Assembly: GCA_947500415.1 (NCBI GenBank)
Contig: CANMRT010000002.1
Coordinates: 186,001-250,000 of the forward strand
Source of the DNA: an uncultured Roseicyclus sp.
GTDB lineage: Bacteria > Pseudomonadota > Alphaproteobacteria > Rhodobacterales > Rhodobacteraceae
DNA length: 64,000 bases
Direction: 5' to 3'
Shown here: positions 8,219 through 16,398 of the stretch, in pieces
How positions within the stretch are numbered: the stretch's first letter is position 1
Layout: every line of letters starts with the position of its first letter
The notes under the pieces: model-generated
Databases searched by the model: none
What the model saw: only the letters and a program-made list of their open reading frames with translations
Told to the model about the DNA's origin: nothing
Made by a program: the position numbers and the translations under genes

Positions 8219-8280
8219 GCTTGTTTTCCTTTTCCGGTTTATACCTGAGCGAGGGATCAGAGGCGGATGCCTCAACCGGT
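8219..8280 (-). promoter_or_regulatory. Structured rpsB 5' leader
   Basis: Just upstream of the rpsB ribosome binding site, CCGGTT/AACCGG (8234-8239 with 8274-8279) encloses GAGGC/GCCTC (8260-8264 with 8269-8273), a compound hairpin in the leader. In other bacteria S2 represses its own mRNA through a leader structure, and this is the expected place. I cannot match it to a named leader family. Confidence 0.4.
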
Positions 8281-8467
8281 GGACCGTACGGGGATGTCTC
8301 CCGCCGCAAGGCCCGCCCTCACCTGTGAAGTGCGCGCGACTTAGGCTGTTTTAGGTTAGGGTGCAAGAGCTTTGGTGTCAGATCGTCCCCCAAAGACGCG
8401 GTATGGAATTCTGGGGTTAGGTTTGAAAAGCTTGGGTGGCGCCGTTGAAGGCCCTAACTCCCATTGC

Positions 8468-9124
8468 ATGATCGCAATAGATGATCTTTCAGCGGCCTTG
8501 TCGCATGTCTTCTGGATTGGCGGCGGCAGCGGCGCGGGCAAGTCCACCGTTGCCCGCAGATTGGCAGAGATTCACAAAGCGACTCTATACGATACTGACC
8601 TCGCAATGCCCGGGCATGCAGAGCGGTGCGATCCGAAGATATGTCCACGCCTTTCAGAGTTCACAAACATGAATATGGATGAGCGTTGGGTTCTCCGGAC
8701 GCCGCAATCCATGCTCGACAGCTTTCATTGGTTCGAAGGCGAGGGCTTTCAATTCATAATTGAAGACCTACTGACGCTGCCGAGAGACAGACCGATCATT
8801 GCAGAGGGCTTTCGGCTATTGCCGCGTTTGGTTGCACCCCTGCTGCAAGACCGCACGCGCGCAATTTGGTTGCTGCCGACACCCGCGTTTCGCCGGATCG
8901 CCTTTGATGCACGCGCATCGACTTGGGACATTCCAAATCGGACCAGCAATCCGGATAAAGCTCTCGCAAACCTTTTGTCGAGAGATGCGCTCTTCACCGA
9001 ACGGCTCAAAGGGGACATTGAAGCGCTTGGACTTGGCTCGAATGTCGTGGATGGAAGTCTGACCGAAGGTCAACTTCTTCAGGTAGTTGATAGAAATCTC
9101 TTCGGCGAAACCGGCCCAACGTGA
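8468..9124 (+). CDS. P-loop NTPase, kinase-like, unknown substrate
   Basis: About 218 residues. The Walker A motif GGGSGAGKSTVAR sits near residue 18, followed by LYDTDLAMPGHAERC and a later IIAEGFRLLPRLVAPLL. The layout (P-loop, DTD, a helical lid region rich in Arg) resembles small-molecule or nucleotide kinases of the AAA_18/AAA_33 type. I do not recognise the substrate. The start is uncertain: ATG at 8468 gives a compact domain, while an upstream TTG at 8372 in the same frame would add 32 residues without visible homology. It is divergent from rpsB and 158 bp before ppk2. Confidence 0.65.
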   Translation: MIAIDDLSAALSHVFWIGGGSGAGKSTVARRLAEIHKATLYDTDLAMPGHAERCDPKICPRLSEFTNMNMDERWVLRTPQSMLDSFHWFEGEGFQFIIEDLLTLPRDRPIIAEGFRLLPRLVAPLLQDRTRAIWLLPTPAFRRIAFDARASTWDIPNRTSNPDKALANLLSRDALFTERLKGDIEALGLGSNVVDGSLTEGQLLQVVDRNLFGETGPT

Positions 9125-9282
9125 TGCCCTCTATCCACTGACATCACGCCTTGGCCGCTAAACAAGCACGGCATGGCGTCCTCGCTACCCGCCTATTTCA
9201 CGCCGCTTCCCTTGATCCACATCAACGCGCTCCACGCACCAGTGCCTTACGCTTCTCGCCACGCAACAGCAGGAGATTGGGA

Positions 9283-10194
9283 ATGGCGCGAGATGCGGCG
9301 AACGAACCATTGGCGAAGATAAACAGCGTCAGCCCGGATACGATTCCGGGATCCAATATCGTGGGCTTTGATCAGGGCGACTATCCCTACCCTACCAAAA
9401 TGCCCACCAAGGAATACGAGGCTGAAAAAGCCGCCCTTCAGGTTGAGCTCTTGAAAGTACAGCACTGGGTCGAAGAGACGGGCCAGAAGATCGTCATGCT
9501 CTTCGAGGGCCGCGATGCTGCCGGCAAGGGTGGCACCATCAAACGGTTCATGGAGCATCTCAATCCGCGCGGTGCCCGCGTTGTGGCGCTCAACAAACCT
9601 TCAGATGAAGAGCGCGGCCAATGGTTCTTCCAACGCTATATCAAGCATCTGCCCACCGCCGGTGAAATCGTGCTTTACGACCGCTCGTGGTACAATAGGG
9701 CCGGTGTTGAGCGTGTGATGGATTTCTGCGCGCCCGAGGAATACCTCGAATTCATGCGCCAGACGCCCGAACTGGAACGGATGCTCACCCGCTCGGGCAT
9801 AAAGCTCTATAAATACTGGTTCTCAGTTACCCAAGACGAACAGCGCCGCCGTTTCCAATCCCGCGAAACCGATCCGCTCAAACAATGGAAGCTGTCGCCT
9901 ATCGACCGCGCCAGCCTCGACAAGTGGGATGACTACACCGAAGCGAAAGAGGCGATGTTTTTCTACACTGATACCGCTGATGCGCCTTGGACGATGATCC
10001 GATCCAATGACAAGAAGCGCGCGCGTTTGGGATGTTTGCGGCACTTCCTGTCGGGCCTCGATTACCCGGACAAGGACCTATTCGTCGTTCAAGAACCTGA
10101 TCCGTTGATCGTAAGCCACGCCCAAAGCGTGGTGCATGAAGCCGACCATATTCTATCGAGATCCTTGCACCCCAAATCCCGCAAGGGGCGCTAG
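9283..10194 (+). CDS. ppk2: Polyphosphate kinase 2
   Basis: 303 residues, typical for a one-domain PPK2, which transfers phosphate between inorganic polyphosphate and nucleoside diphosphates or monophosphates. Walker A is FEGRDAAGKGGTIKRF; the second motif reads YDRSWYNRAGVERVM with the catalytic Asp and Arg. The lid region carries KLYKYWFSVTQDEQRRRF and the WKLSPID segment typical of class I. Start 9283 follows AGGAGATTGGGA. A bidirectional terminator separates it from the convergent GNAT gene. Confidence 0.93.
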   Translation: MARDAANEPLAKINSVSPDTIPGSNIVGFDQGDYPYPTKMPTKEYEAEKAALQVELLKVQHWVEETGQKIVMLFEGRDAAGKGGTIKRFMEHLNPRGARVVALNKPSDEERGQWFFQRYIKHLPTAGEIVLYDRSWYNRAGVERVMDFCAPEEYLEFMRQTPELERMLTRSGIKLYKYWFSVTQDEQRRRFQSRETDPLKQWKLSPIDRASLDKWDDYTEAKEAMFFYTDTADAPWTMIRSNDKKRARLGCLRHFLSGLDYPDKDLFVVQEPDPLIVSHAQSVVHEADHILSRSLHPKSRKGR

Positions 10195-10199
10195 GCAGT

Positions 10200-10230
10200 G
10201 GTGTGGGCCGACGCCATCGCGGCCCACACC
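10200..10230. terminator. Bidirectional terminator between ppk2 and GNAT gene
   Basis: Perfect 10-bp stem GGTGTGGGCC/GGCCCACACC with an 11-nt loop between two convergent stop codons, followed on the plus strand by ATGTTTT. Confidence 0.7.
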
Positions 10231-10236
10231 ATGTTT

Positions 10237-10812
10237 TCACTCCAACACCAGCAGCACCCACTCAGTGCGGTCGGTGTCCCAATCGCCCTTAACCAAGGCG
10301 CGTCGGGCAACCTCGCGGAACCCGAGGCTGTGGTATAGCGCCTCTGCCGGGGCGTTTCCGGCGGCGAGGATTATACTGGCCCCCTGCCCTTCGGGTCTGG
10401 CCGCCAAGGCCTCTTCCAACAAGAAACGCCCCAAACCCTGTCCGCGTGCAACTGGCAAAACCGCCAGCACATTCACATAAAGCGTGCCCGGTGCCATGTT
10501 CTCCAACTCGATGAGCGGCACGAACATATCGGGCGTGTCCGGCGTGATCTCTTCCGGTTCGGGGTAGACGTCATAGGTGATGATCATCCCCTTCGGCGCT
10601 CTGTCGACCGTGCCAACCACGGCGTTGCGCCAAGAGAATGCGCCTTCATCACGCCCGGCGCGGGCCATGCCCACGTCCATTGGTGTTTCATCGCCCTGCA
10701 CCATAGCGGCCCATAGGGTCATCGGCAGGCCTTCGCCCGCCATATCCACGAGCTGCGCCATCAAGGGCACATCGGCCCGCATCGCCGGACGGGATGCCAA
10801 ATCATGCGGCAT
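10237..10812 (-). CDS. GNAT family N-acetyltransferase
   Basis: 191 residues. The acetyl-CoA site is visible as VLPVARGQGLGRFLLEEAL (motif A, R-x-x-G-x-G), followed by SIILAAGNAPAEALYHSLGF (motif B). These enzymes acetylate amines on small molecules or proteins; the acceptor here cannot be told. The gene overlaps the end of the homocysteine methyltransferase gene by 11 bp and is probably cotranscribed with it. Confidence 0.85.
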   Translation of the reverse strand: MPHDLASRPAMRADVPLMAQLVDMAGEGLPMTLWAAMVQGDETPMDVGMARAGRDEGAFSWRNAVVGTVDRAPKGMIITYDVYPEPEEITPDTPDMFVPLIELENMAPGTLYVNVLAVLPVARGQGLGRFLLEEALAARPEGQGASIILAAGNAPAEALYHSLGFREVARRALVKGDWDTDRTEWVLLVLE

Positions 10813-11767
10813 GATGGTGACCTCCCGAGCAACTGTGGCCTACGGCTGCAATATGGCGATGGTCCGTGCCACAGCACCCACCGATCACTTTCATTCCCGG
10901 CACCTCCGACATCATTGCTGCATGGAGCGCACCAAATTCCACCGGATCGCCAGCGTCCAGCTCTTCTGCTTCATCCAGTTCAGCGTGGCTCATCCGGCTG
11001 GCGTTGGACCGCAGCCCACCCAGACGTTTCGTCCATGCCTCGCCCCGCAGGATCGCCGCGTAGTGATCGGGATGCGCGCAGTTGATCATATAGTAGAGCG
11101 GCGAAGCCCCAGCTGCGGCATCCACTTCAGCCGCTGCCTCCGCCACGCTTTGCCCAGATGGCATCGCGCCGTTCGTCTCGACCGTGAAAGAAATCACACA
11201 AGGCAATCCCGCCAGCTCAGCGGCGCGCGCCACGCCAATCGCCTCTTCCACATGGGTCATCGTCACAGCGCTGACCATATCGACGCGAGCCTTCGCAAAG
11301 CTGGCCATCTGATGCGCATGATAAGCCTCATAGGCCGCAGCCGATTTCATCTCGCCCGGCGCATATCCATCGCCCTCGGGCCCGATCACGCCGTTCAAGA
11401 CAACGTCCACGCCCTTGGCCACCCAAGGGGCCGCGAGATCCACGGCAAAGGCTGCGGCGTCGGCATTCGCCTGCGCAATCACCCCGGCCGAAAGTCCAAG
11501 CTTCTCCCCCCAACCCGCACTCGCGCGCCAAGTGGGCGTGTCCAGCACAAAGCCGGTGCCATTCTCATGGGCCAGCCTCAGAAAGCCATCGTAATAGCGC
11601 GTAAGCGCCGCGCGTCCGTTTTCCGTTCCAAGCAAAGGAAACGCTGCAAACTCCGGCAAGTCGAAGCCGTCGTGGAAAATCAAAGTCGTCTCCAACCCGC
11701 CATCCGTCAAATACGGGCGGGACGCAGACAGCAACACCGCGAGGCGTGGGTGGTCCAAATGGTCCAT
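10802..11767 (-). CDS. Homocysteine S-methyltransferase family protein
   Basis: 321 residues. This zinc-dependent family moves a methyl group to homocysteine from donors such as S-methylmethionine or betaine. The N-terminal LTDGGLETTLIF is the usual start of the barrel. The zinc ligands are the Cys in YYMINCAHPDH and the Cys pair in IGGCCGTDHRHI. Start 11767 is preceded by CAGGATAG; upstream codons lack homology. The extreme C-terminus is unusual, HSCSGGHHHAA, a short Cys/His-rich tail. Donor specificity cannot be decided. Confidence 0.87.
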   Translation of the reverse strand: MDHLDHPRLAVLLSASRPYLTDGGLETTLIFHDGFDLPEFAAFPLLGTENGRAALTRYYDGFLRLAHENGTGFVLDTPTWRASAGWGEKLGLSAGVIAQANADAAAFAVDLAAPWVAKGVDVVLNGVIGPEGDGYAPGEMKSAAAYEAYHAHQMASFAKARVDMVSAVTMTHVEEAIGVARAAELAGLPCVISFTVETNGAMPSGQSVAEAAAEVDAAAGASPLYYMINCAHPDHYAAILRGEAWTKRLGGLRSNASRMSHAELDEAEELDAGDPVEFGALHAAMMSEVPGMKVIGGCCGTDHRHIAAVGHSCSGGHHHAA

Positions 11768-11933
11768 GGTGTCTATCCTGATAAAATTGAGGCTCAACGT
11801 TGCGAACAATTTCCATCAACGCCGGACCCGCTGGAAAAATCACATGCGAAGCCCGCGACCAAGGTAAGGTTTTCCGCACCTCCCAACCAAGCATGATCTT
11901 GCAAAGCCTTAATCAGCGCGCCATTGAACGCCC

Positions 11934-12824
11934 ATGACAATGCGCCCTGATATCCTGTGCATCGGTGCCGTCCTTTGGGACATCATCGGTCGCACACCAC
12001 TTCCTATGGTGCAGGGCAACGATAAGCCCGGCCAGATCACGCGCCTGCCCGGTGGTGTCGCCCTCAACATCGCCATGGCTCTACGCGGTTTCGACCTGCG
12101 CGTGGCGCTGCTTTCGGCGGTTGGAAAAGACACCGAAGGCCGCGACCTGCTCGCCGCTTGCAACGATCTCGGCCTCGACACTTCCTTCCTGCACATCGAC
12201 GCATCCCTGCCCACCGACCGCTACATGGCAATCGAAGCGCAGGGCGCGCTGGTCGCGGCCATCGCCGATGCGCAAACGCTGGAACAGGTTGGCGACCGTA
12301 TCCTCAAGCCATTGGCCGATGGCACCCTCGGCTCCGTCGCCGCGCCATGGACCGGCCCTGTGGCCCTCGACGGCAACCTTAGCGAAAGCCTGTTGGACGA
12401 CATATCCCGCAGCCCGCTGTTCTCCCAAGCCGATCTCCGCATCGCCCCCGCCTCCCCCGGCAAGGCAGAGCGTCTGCGCCCCTTCCTCGCCCTGCCCCGC
12501 GCCACGCTTTACGTGAACCGTGAAGAGGCGGGCCTGATTACTGGCACCAACCCCGCCAATGCCGCCGCAGCAGCCGAGGCCATGTTGCGCGCAGGCGCGG
12601 GTCGCGTGCTGGTAACCGAAGGCGCACAGATGGCCGTTGATGCCACCGCCGACGGCACGCTGACCCAATCGCCGCCAGCCGTCGAAGCCGTGCGCATCAC
12701 CGGCGCAGGCGACACCTTCATGGCCGCCCATATCGCCGCTGAAATCGCCGGAAAGCCCCGTGACGCGGCACTCGAAGCCGCCGTCTCCGCCGCCGCCCGC
12801 TATGTCGCTGGAGAGGCTCCATGA
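11934..12824 (+). CDS. psuK: PfkB-type kinase, pseudouridine kinase
   Basis: 296 residues of the PfkB/ribokinase fold. The catalytic motif is ITGAGDTFMAAHIAAEIAG with the base Asp; the N-terminal glycine pair is in RLPGGVALNIAMALRGF. It overlaps the downstream psuG by 4 bp (ATGA), which makes pseudouridine the likely substrate: the kinase makes pseudouridine 5'-phosphate for PsuG to split. The pair degrades the modified base from RNA turnover. No clear ribosome binding site precedes the ATG at 11934, and a second ATG lies 6 bp on. Confidence 0.88.
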   Translation: MTMRPDILCIGAVLWDIIGRTPLPMVQGNDKPGQITRLPGGVALNIAMALRGFDLRVALLSAVGKDTEGRDLLAACNDLGLDTSFLHIDASLPTDRYMAIEAQGALVAAIADAQTLEQVGDRILKPLADGTLGSVAAPWTGPVALDGNLSESLLDDISRSPLFSQADLRIAPASPGKAERLRPFLALPRATLYVNREEAGLITGTNPANAAAAAEAMLRAGAGRVLVTEGAQMAVDATADGTLTQSPPAVEAVRITGAGDTFMAAHIAAEIAGKPRDAALEAAVSAAARYVAGEAP

Positions 12825-13729
12825 CCCTGCCCCTGATCTTGTCCCCGGAAGTCGCCGCCGCCAAATCCGAAGGGGCCGCCATCGTCGCGCTGGAAAGCAC
12901 GATCATCACCCACGGGATGCCCTACCCGCAAAACTTGGAAACCGCGCGCCTTGTGGAAGATGACGTGCGCCAATCCGGTGCCGTGCCCGCCACCATCGCG
13001 GTAATGGACCACGCCATCCACATCGGCCTGACAGATGCGCAACTCGAAGCGCTCGCCCAGGCCAAAAACGTCGCAAAGCTCTCCCGCGCTGACCTCGCAG
13101 TGTGCCTCGCCACCGGCGGCACCGGGGCCACCACGGTCGCCGCCACCATGATCTGCGCGCATCTTGCAGACATCCATGTTTTCGCCACGGGTGGCATCGG
13201 CGGCGTTCACAAAGGCGCGGAGGAGACCTTCGACATTTCCGCCGATCTTCAGGAACTGTCCGCAACCCCCGTCACGGTCGTCGGTGCTGGTGCAAAAGCC
13301 ATCCTCGACTTACCCAAAACGCTCGAAGTCCTCGAAACCCTCGGCGTCCCGGTCATCGCCTATGGCCAACCCGCCTTCCCCGCTTTTTGGAGCCGCGATA
13401 GCGGCCTGCCCGCGCCGCTCCAACTCGACGAACCGGCCCAGATCGCAGCCGCCCATAAGATGCGCGGCGACCTTGGCCTTCCCGGCGGCCAACTGGTCGC
13501 CAATCCGATCCCGCACGAAGCGGAAATCCCCGCAGCGACCCTCGCGCCTATGATCGCGCAGGCCCAGGCTGAGGCCGACGCGCAAGGCATTGCGGGAAAA
13601 GGCGTCACGCCCTTCCTTTTGCAACGCCTTTTTGAGCTGACCGAGGGCGCCACACTCACGGCAAACATCGCACTCGTGCGCAATAATGCCCGCGTTGCGG
13701 CCCAAATTGCCCAACATTTGCGCGCCTAA
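12821..13729 (+). CDS. psuG: Pseudouridine-5'-phosphate glycosidase
   Basis: 302 residues, standard length. PsuG reversibly cleaves the C-C glycosidic bond of pseudouridine 5'-phosphate into uracil and ribose 5-phosphate, and uses a Lys and a Mn-binding Asp. Visible signatures: ALESTIITHGMPYPQN near the N-terminus with the catalytic Glu, a Gly-rich ATGGTGATTVAATM, HVFATGGIGGVHKGAE, and NPIPHEAEIP near the end. Coupled to psuK by a 4-bp overlap. Confidence 0.95.
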   Translation: MTLPLILSPEVAAAKSEGAAIVALESTIITHGMPYPQNLETARLVEDDVRQSGAVPATIAVMDHAIHIGLTDAQLEALAQAKNVAKLSRADLAVCLATGGTGATTVAATMICAHLADIHVFATGGIGGVHKGAEETFDISADLQELSATPVTVVGAGAKAILDLPKTLEVLETLGVPVIAYGQPAFPAFWSRDSGLPAPLQLDEPAQIAAAHKMRGDLGLPGGQLVANPIPHEAEIPAATLAPMIAQAQAEADAQGIAGKGVTPFLLQRLFELTEGATLTANIALVRNNARVAAQIAQHLRA

Positions 13730-13811
13730 GCTCGCGGGCACATCTGGACGCTTGTGTGCATCCCTGCGCGCGCCTAGATAACCCCATGTATAGAACAGCA
13801 GCTGACGGCCC

Positions 13812-14522
13812 ATGAAACTGCCCCAACCGGATCAACCGCCCAAGCGCGGTTTGTTCTCTTCACTCAGATCGAATTTCCTAACCGGATTGATCGTGATCGC
13901 CCCCATCGGCATCACGATCTGGCTGATATGGACGTTGACGGGCTGGATCGACAGCTGGGTGCTGCCGTTCATCCCCGACCGTTACAATCCCTCACTGCTG
14001 ATCGCTGAGTGGACGGGCATCAACATCAACATCCGCGGCATCGGCGTTGTAACGTTCTTTCTGTTCACCATGCTTGTGGGCTGGATTGCCAAGGGCCTGA
14101 TCGGGCGGTCGATGATCCGATGGGCCGAGTCTCTCGTCCTGTCGATCCCGGTCATCCGCACCGTCTATTCCGGCCTCAAACAGATCGCCGAAACGGTGCT
14201 GCAACAAGGCCAGCAGAACTTCGACAAGGCCTGCCTCGTGCAATATCCGCGCGAAGGGATCTGGGCGATTGCCTTCATTTCAACCTCCGCTAAGGGTGAG
14301 ATCGCGGCCAAGGTTGATGAAGAGATGGTGTCGGTCTTCCTGCCCACCACGCCGAATCCAACGTCTGGCTTCCTGTTGTTTGTCCCCCGGAAAGACGTGA
14401 TCATTCTGGATATGACCGTGGAAGACAGCGCCAAGCTGATCATCTCCGCCGGTCTGGTCTACCCCAACGGCGAAGACGCCAAGAAAATGGTCGAGGCGCA
14501 GGTGCAAGACGCCGCCGAATGA
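13812..14522 (+). CDS. DUF502 family membrane protein
   Basis: 236 residues. Two N-terminal transmembrane segments (LTGLIVIAPIGITIWLIWTL, about 23-42, and GVVTFFLFTMLVGWIAKGLI, about 78-97) precede a soluble domain with IPVIRTVYSGLKQIAETVL and SGFLLFVPRKDVIILDMTVE, the hallmark order of the DUF502 family. Function is unknown in bacteria; some plant members are in the plasma membrane or Golgi. It overlaps the next gene by 4 bp. Confidence 0.88.
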   Translation: MKLPQPDQPPKRGLFSSLRSNFLTGLIVIAPIGITIWLIWTLTGWIDSWVLPFIPDRYNPSLLIAEWTGININIRGIGVVTFFLFTMLVGWIAKGLIGRSMIRWAESLVLSIPVIRTVYSGLKQIAETVLQQGQQNFDKACLVQYPREGIWAIAFISTSAKGEIAAKVDEEMVSVFLPTTPNPTSGFLLFVPRKDVIILDMTVEDSAKLIISAGLVYPNGEDAKKMVEAQVQDAAE

Positions 14523-15034
14523 GCGGGCGCTTCTACGTTATCACCGGCTGTTCCGGCGGCGGCAAATCCACATTGATCGAAGCGTTGGCCGAGGCTGGCC
14601 ACAACGTTGTCCGCGAGCCCGGACGTCGCATCATCGCGTCCGGTGGCCCCCTGCCGTGGGACGATATGGCAGGCTTCGCGTATGCCGCGATTGCGATGGC
14701 CGAAACCGACTATGACGCGGCCCGCACGCTGAAAGGGCCAGTCTTCTTCGACCGTGGCCTGATCGACGCCGTCTTCGCCCTGTCCCACGCCACGGGCCAG
14801 CCGCCTGACCTTACCCGCATCGCGCAACGTCCCTATGCAAACACCGTCTTTTTTGCCCCGCCCTGGCCGAACCTCTTCACCAACGACCCGGACAGACAAC
14901 ACGGATGGGCCGAGGCCCTGGCCGAACATGACAGGCTGGCGCAGGCCTACCCCACGCTGGGGCACACGCTCACCCCGCTTCCCAAATCCTCCGTCGCGCA
15001 ACGCGTTGCGCACGTTTTGGCGCTGGCGCAGTAA
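14519..15034 (+). CDS. AAA_28-type ATPase, small P-loop protein
   Basis: 171 residues. Walker A is ITGCSGGGKSTLIEAL at the N-terminus, followed by VVREPGRRIIASGG and a VFFDRGLIDAVFAL strand-helix with the Walker B-like Asp. This is the AAA_28 predicted-ATPase family, resembling small kinases; the substrate is unknown. Start ATG overlaps the DUF502 stop (ATGA), so the two are coupled. Confidence 0.8.
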   Translation: MSGRFYVITGCSGGGKSTLIEALAEAGHNVVREPGRRIIASGGPLPWDDMAGFAYAAIAMAETDYDAARTLKGPVFFDRGLIDAVFALSHATGQPPDLTRIAQRPYANTVFFAPPWPNLFTNDPDRQHGWAEALAEHDRLAQAYPTLGHTLTPLPKSSVAQRVAHVLALAQ

Positions 15035-15075
15035 GCCAATGGGTGTCCAAGGCGCATCAGGCTATAGGTGATCGC

Positions 15076-16281
15076 ATGTTAGACGGCCTCGATGACATTG
15101 ATTGGGAAACGCTCATCCACGCCTATGGGCCAGCCTCGGACATTCCCGATGATCTGCGCGCTTTGCTCAGCCCCGATGAGAAAACCGCAACGAACGCGCT
15201 TTGGCGTCTGTTCGGAAACATCCATCATCAAGGCACGGTGTATATGGCCACGCCCCCGGCCATTCCTTTCCTGACAGAGAGTGCCCTCGCCCTTCCGCCT
15301 GATCGCGCGGCCGGTGTCGTCGATTTGCTGTCGGCCATGCTGGACTATGCAGCTGACCTCATGATCGAAGACGGGCTGACCGTCGCTGCATTCCGCGAAA
15401 AGATGCGAGCCTAGGAAGCGGCGCTTGATCCCAAGGCTCTGGCGGAATGTAAGGAATTCGGCTGTCTTCCCACGGCAATCGCTGAGACCTATGACGCCGT
15501 GATGGCGCGGATCCCTGTTTTGATGGAAGGGCTGGATACCGAGCATCCCACCCTCCAGATCGCTCTGTTTGGGCTACTGGCGGACGCGCCTGAACGCAGC
15601 GAGATGGCCGAATCCCTCGCCGAACGCGTCCTGTTTTCCGGCACATCCGACGAGGTCGCCCAAGTCAGCGCGGTGGAATGCTTGCGACGCTTGGGGCTGT
15701 TTGACGAGGTCACGGATTTTGGGCTGATCTTCGAAAACCTCACCATCGACGGCGCTTCCCCGTTTCTGACCGCCTATGTCGTGCTGGCCCAAAGCAAGAC
15801 CGGCCAAGCAGGCAAGGAAGACTTGCTGCGCGTTCTGCAAAAAGCCGACCGCTTGTACGAGATTGACCGCATGAACGCACGCGGCGGAGGCTGGACAGCG
15901 CCCCGCATCGCAGGCGCGCTGGTGCCTTGGGCAGACACCGACAAAGAGCGGATTTGCGAGGCGATCATGGGCGCGATTTCCGCCGCACGAACGGTCAAGG
16001 CCAGCCCGGATGACGTGATCGCCGTGCTGGTTCGGGTCCTGGCCAGCCCGCAGCCCGCGCAGGACTATTTTACCGACAAGCGCCCGTCCGACCTCACGCC
16101 TTTGGAAAAGCGAGCGTTGTTGCACATCGCCGAATTCGGCACATGGAAATTGCGCGGCAATTGGTTCGCTAATTTTTCGCAGCAAATGCGGTCATACGGC
16201 CTTCCCGACAAGCCCGACGCATTGGAGCGGTTTGCCGGTGCTAATAAGCGCGGCGTGATTGCGCGCCTGTTGGGGCGCTGA
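15076..16281 (+). pseudogene. HEAT-repeat-like protein gene interrupted by an amber codon
   Basis: Reading from ATG 15076 (N-terminus MLDGLDDIDWETLIHAYG, preceded by AGGTGA), the frame is open for 112 codons, meets TAG at 15412-15414, then continues in the same frame without another stop to TGA at 16279-16281. The stretch between the TAG and the next ATG (15499) is also protein-like (LDPKALAECKEFGC), so there is one ancestral gene of about 401 codons with a single point change, possibly CAG or GAG to TAG. Proteins beginning this way are helical-repeat (HEAT-like) proteins of unknown role. Two short peptides, readthrough or a sequencing error are the alternatives. Confidence 0.75.
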
Positions 16282-16282
16282 C

Positions 16283-16313
16283 AAAAGGGCCGCCCCCGTC
16301 TGTGAAGCGGCCC
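16283..16313 (-). terminator. Probable terminator after the solute-binding protein gene
   Basis: Stem GGGCCGC/GCGGCCC (16287-16293 with 16307-16313); read on the minus strand it is followed by TTTTG. It lies about 85 bp after the solute-binding protein stop and could also serve the convergent HEAT-like gene. Confidence 0.5.
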
Positions 16314-16398
16314 AATCGTGGTTGGCGAAAGGTTAACAGAAACGGAATTTCTTTCTGAAACAATAACTTAACCCCGCTTATCAAGCGTGATAAATGGC

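Noticed and set aside
10577-11896. 439-codon plus-strand frame
   Set aside because: Antisense to the GNAT and homocysteine methyltransferase genes; composition rich in Arg and His as in shadow frames.
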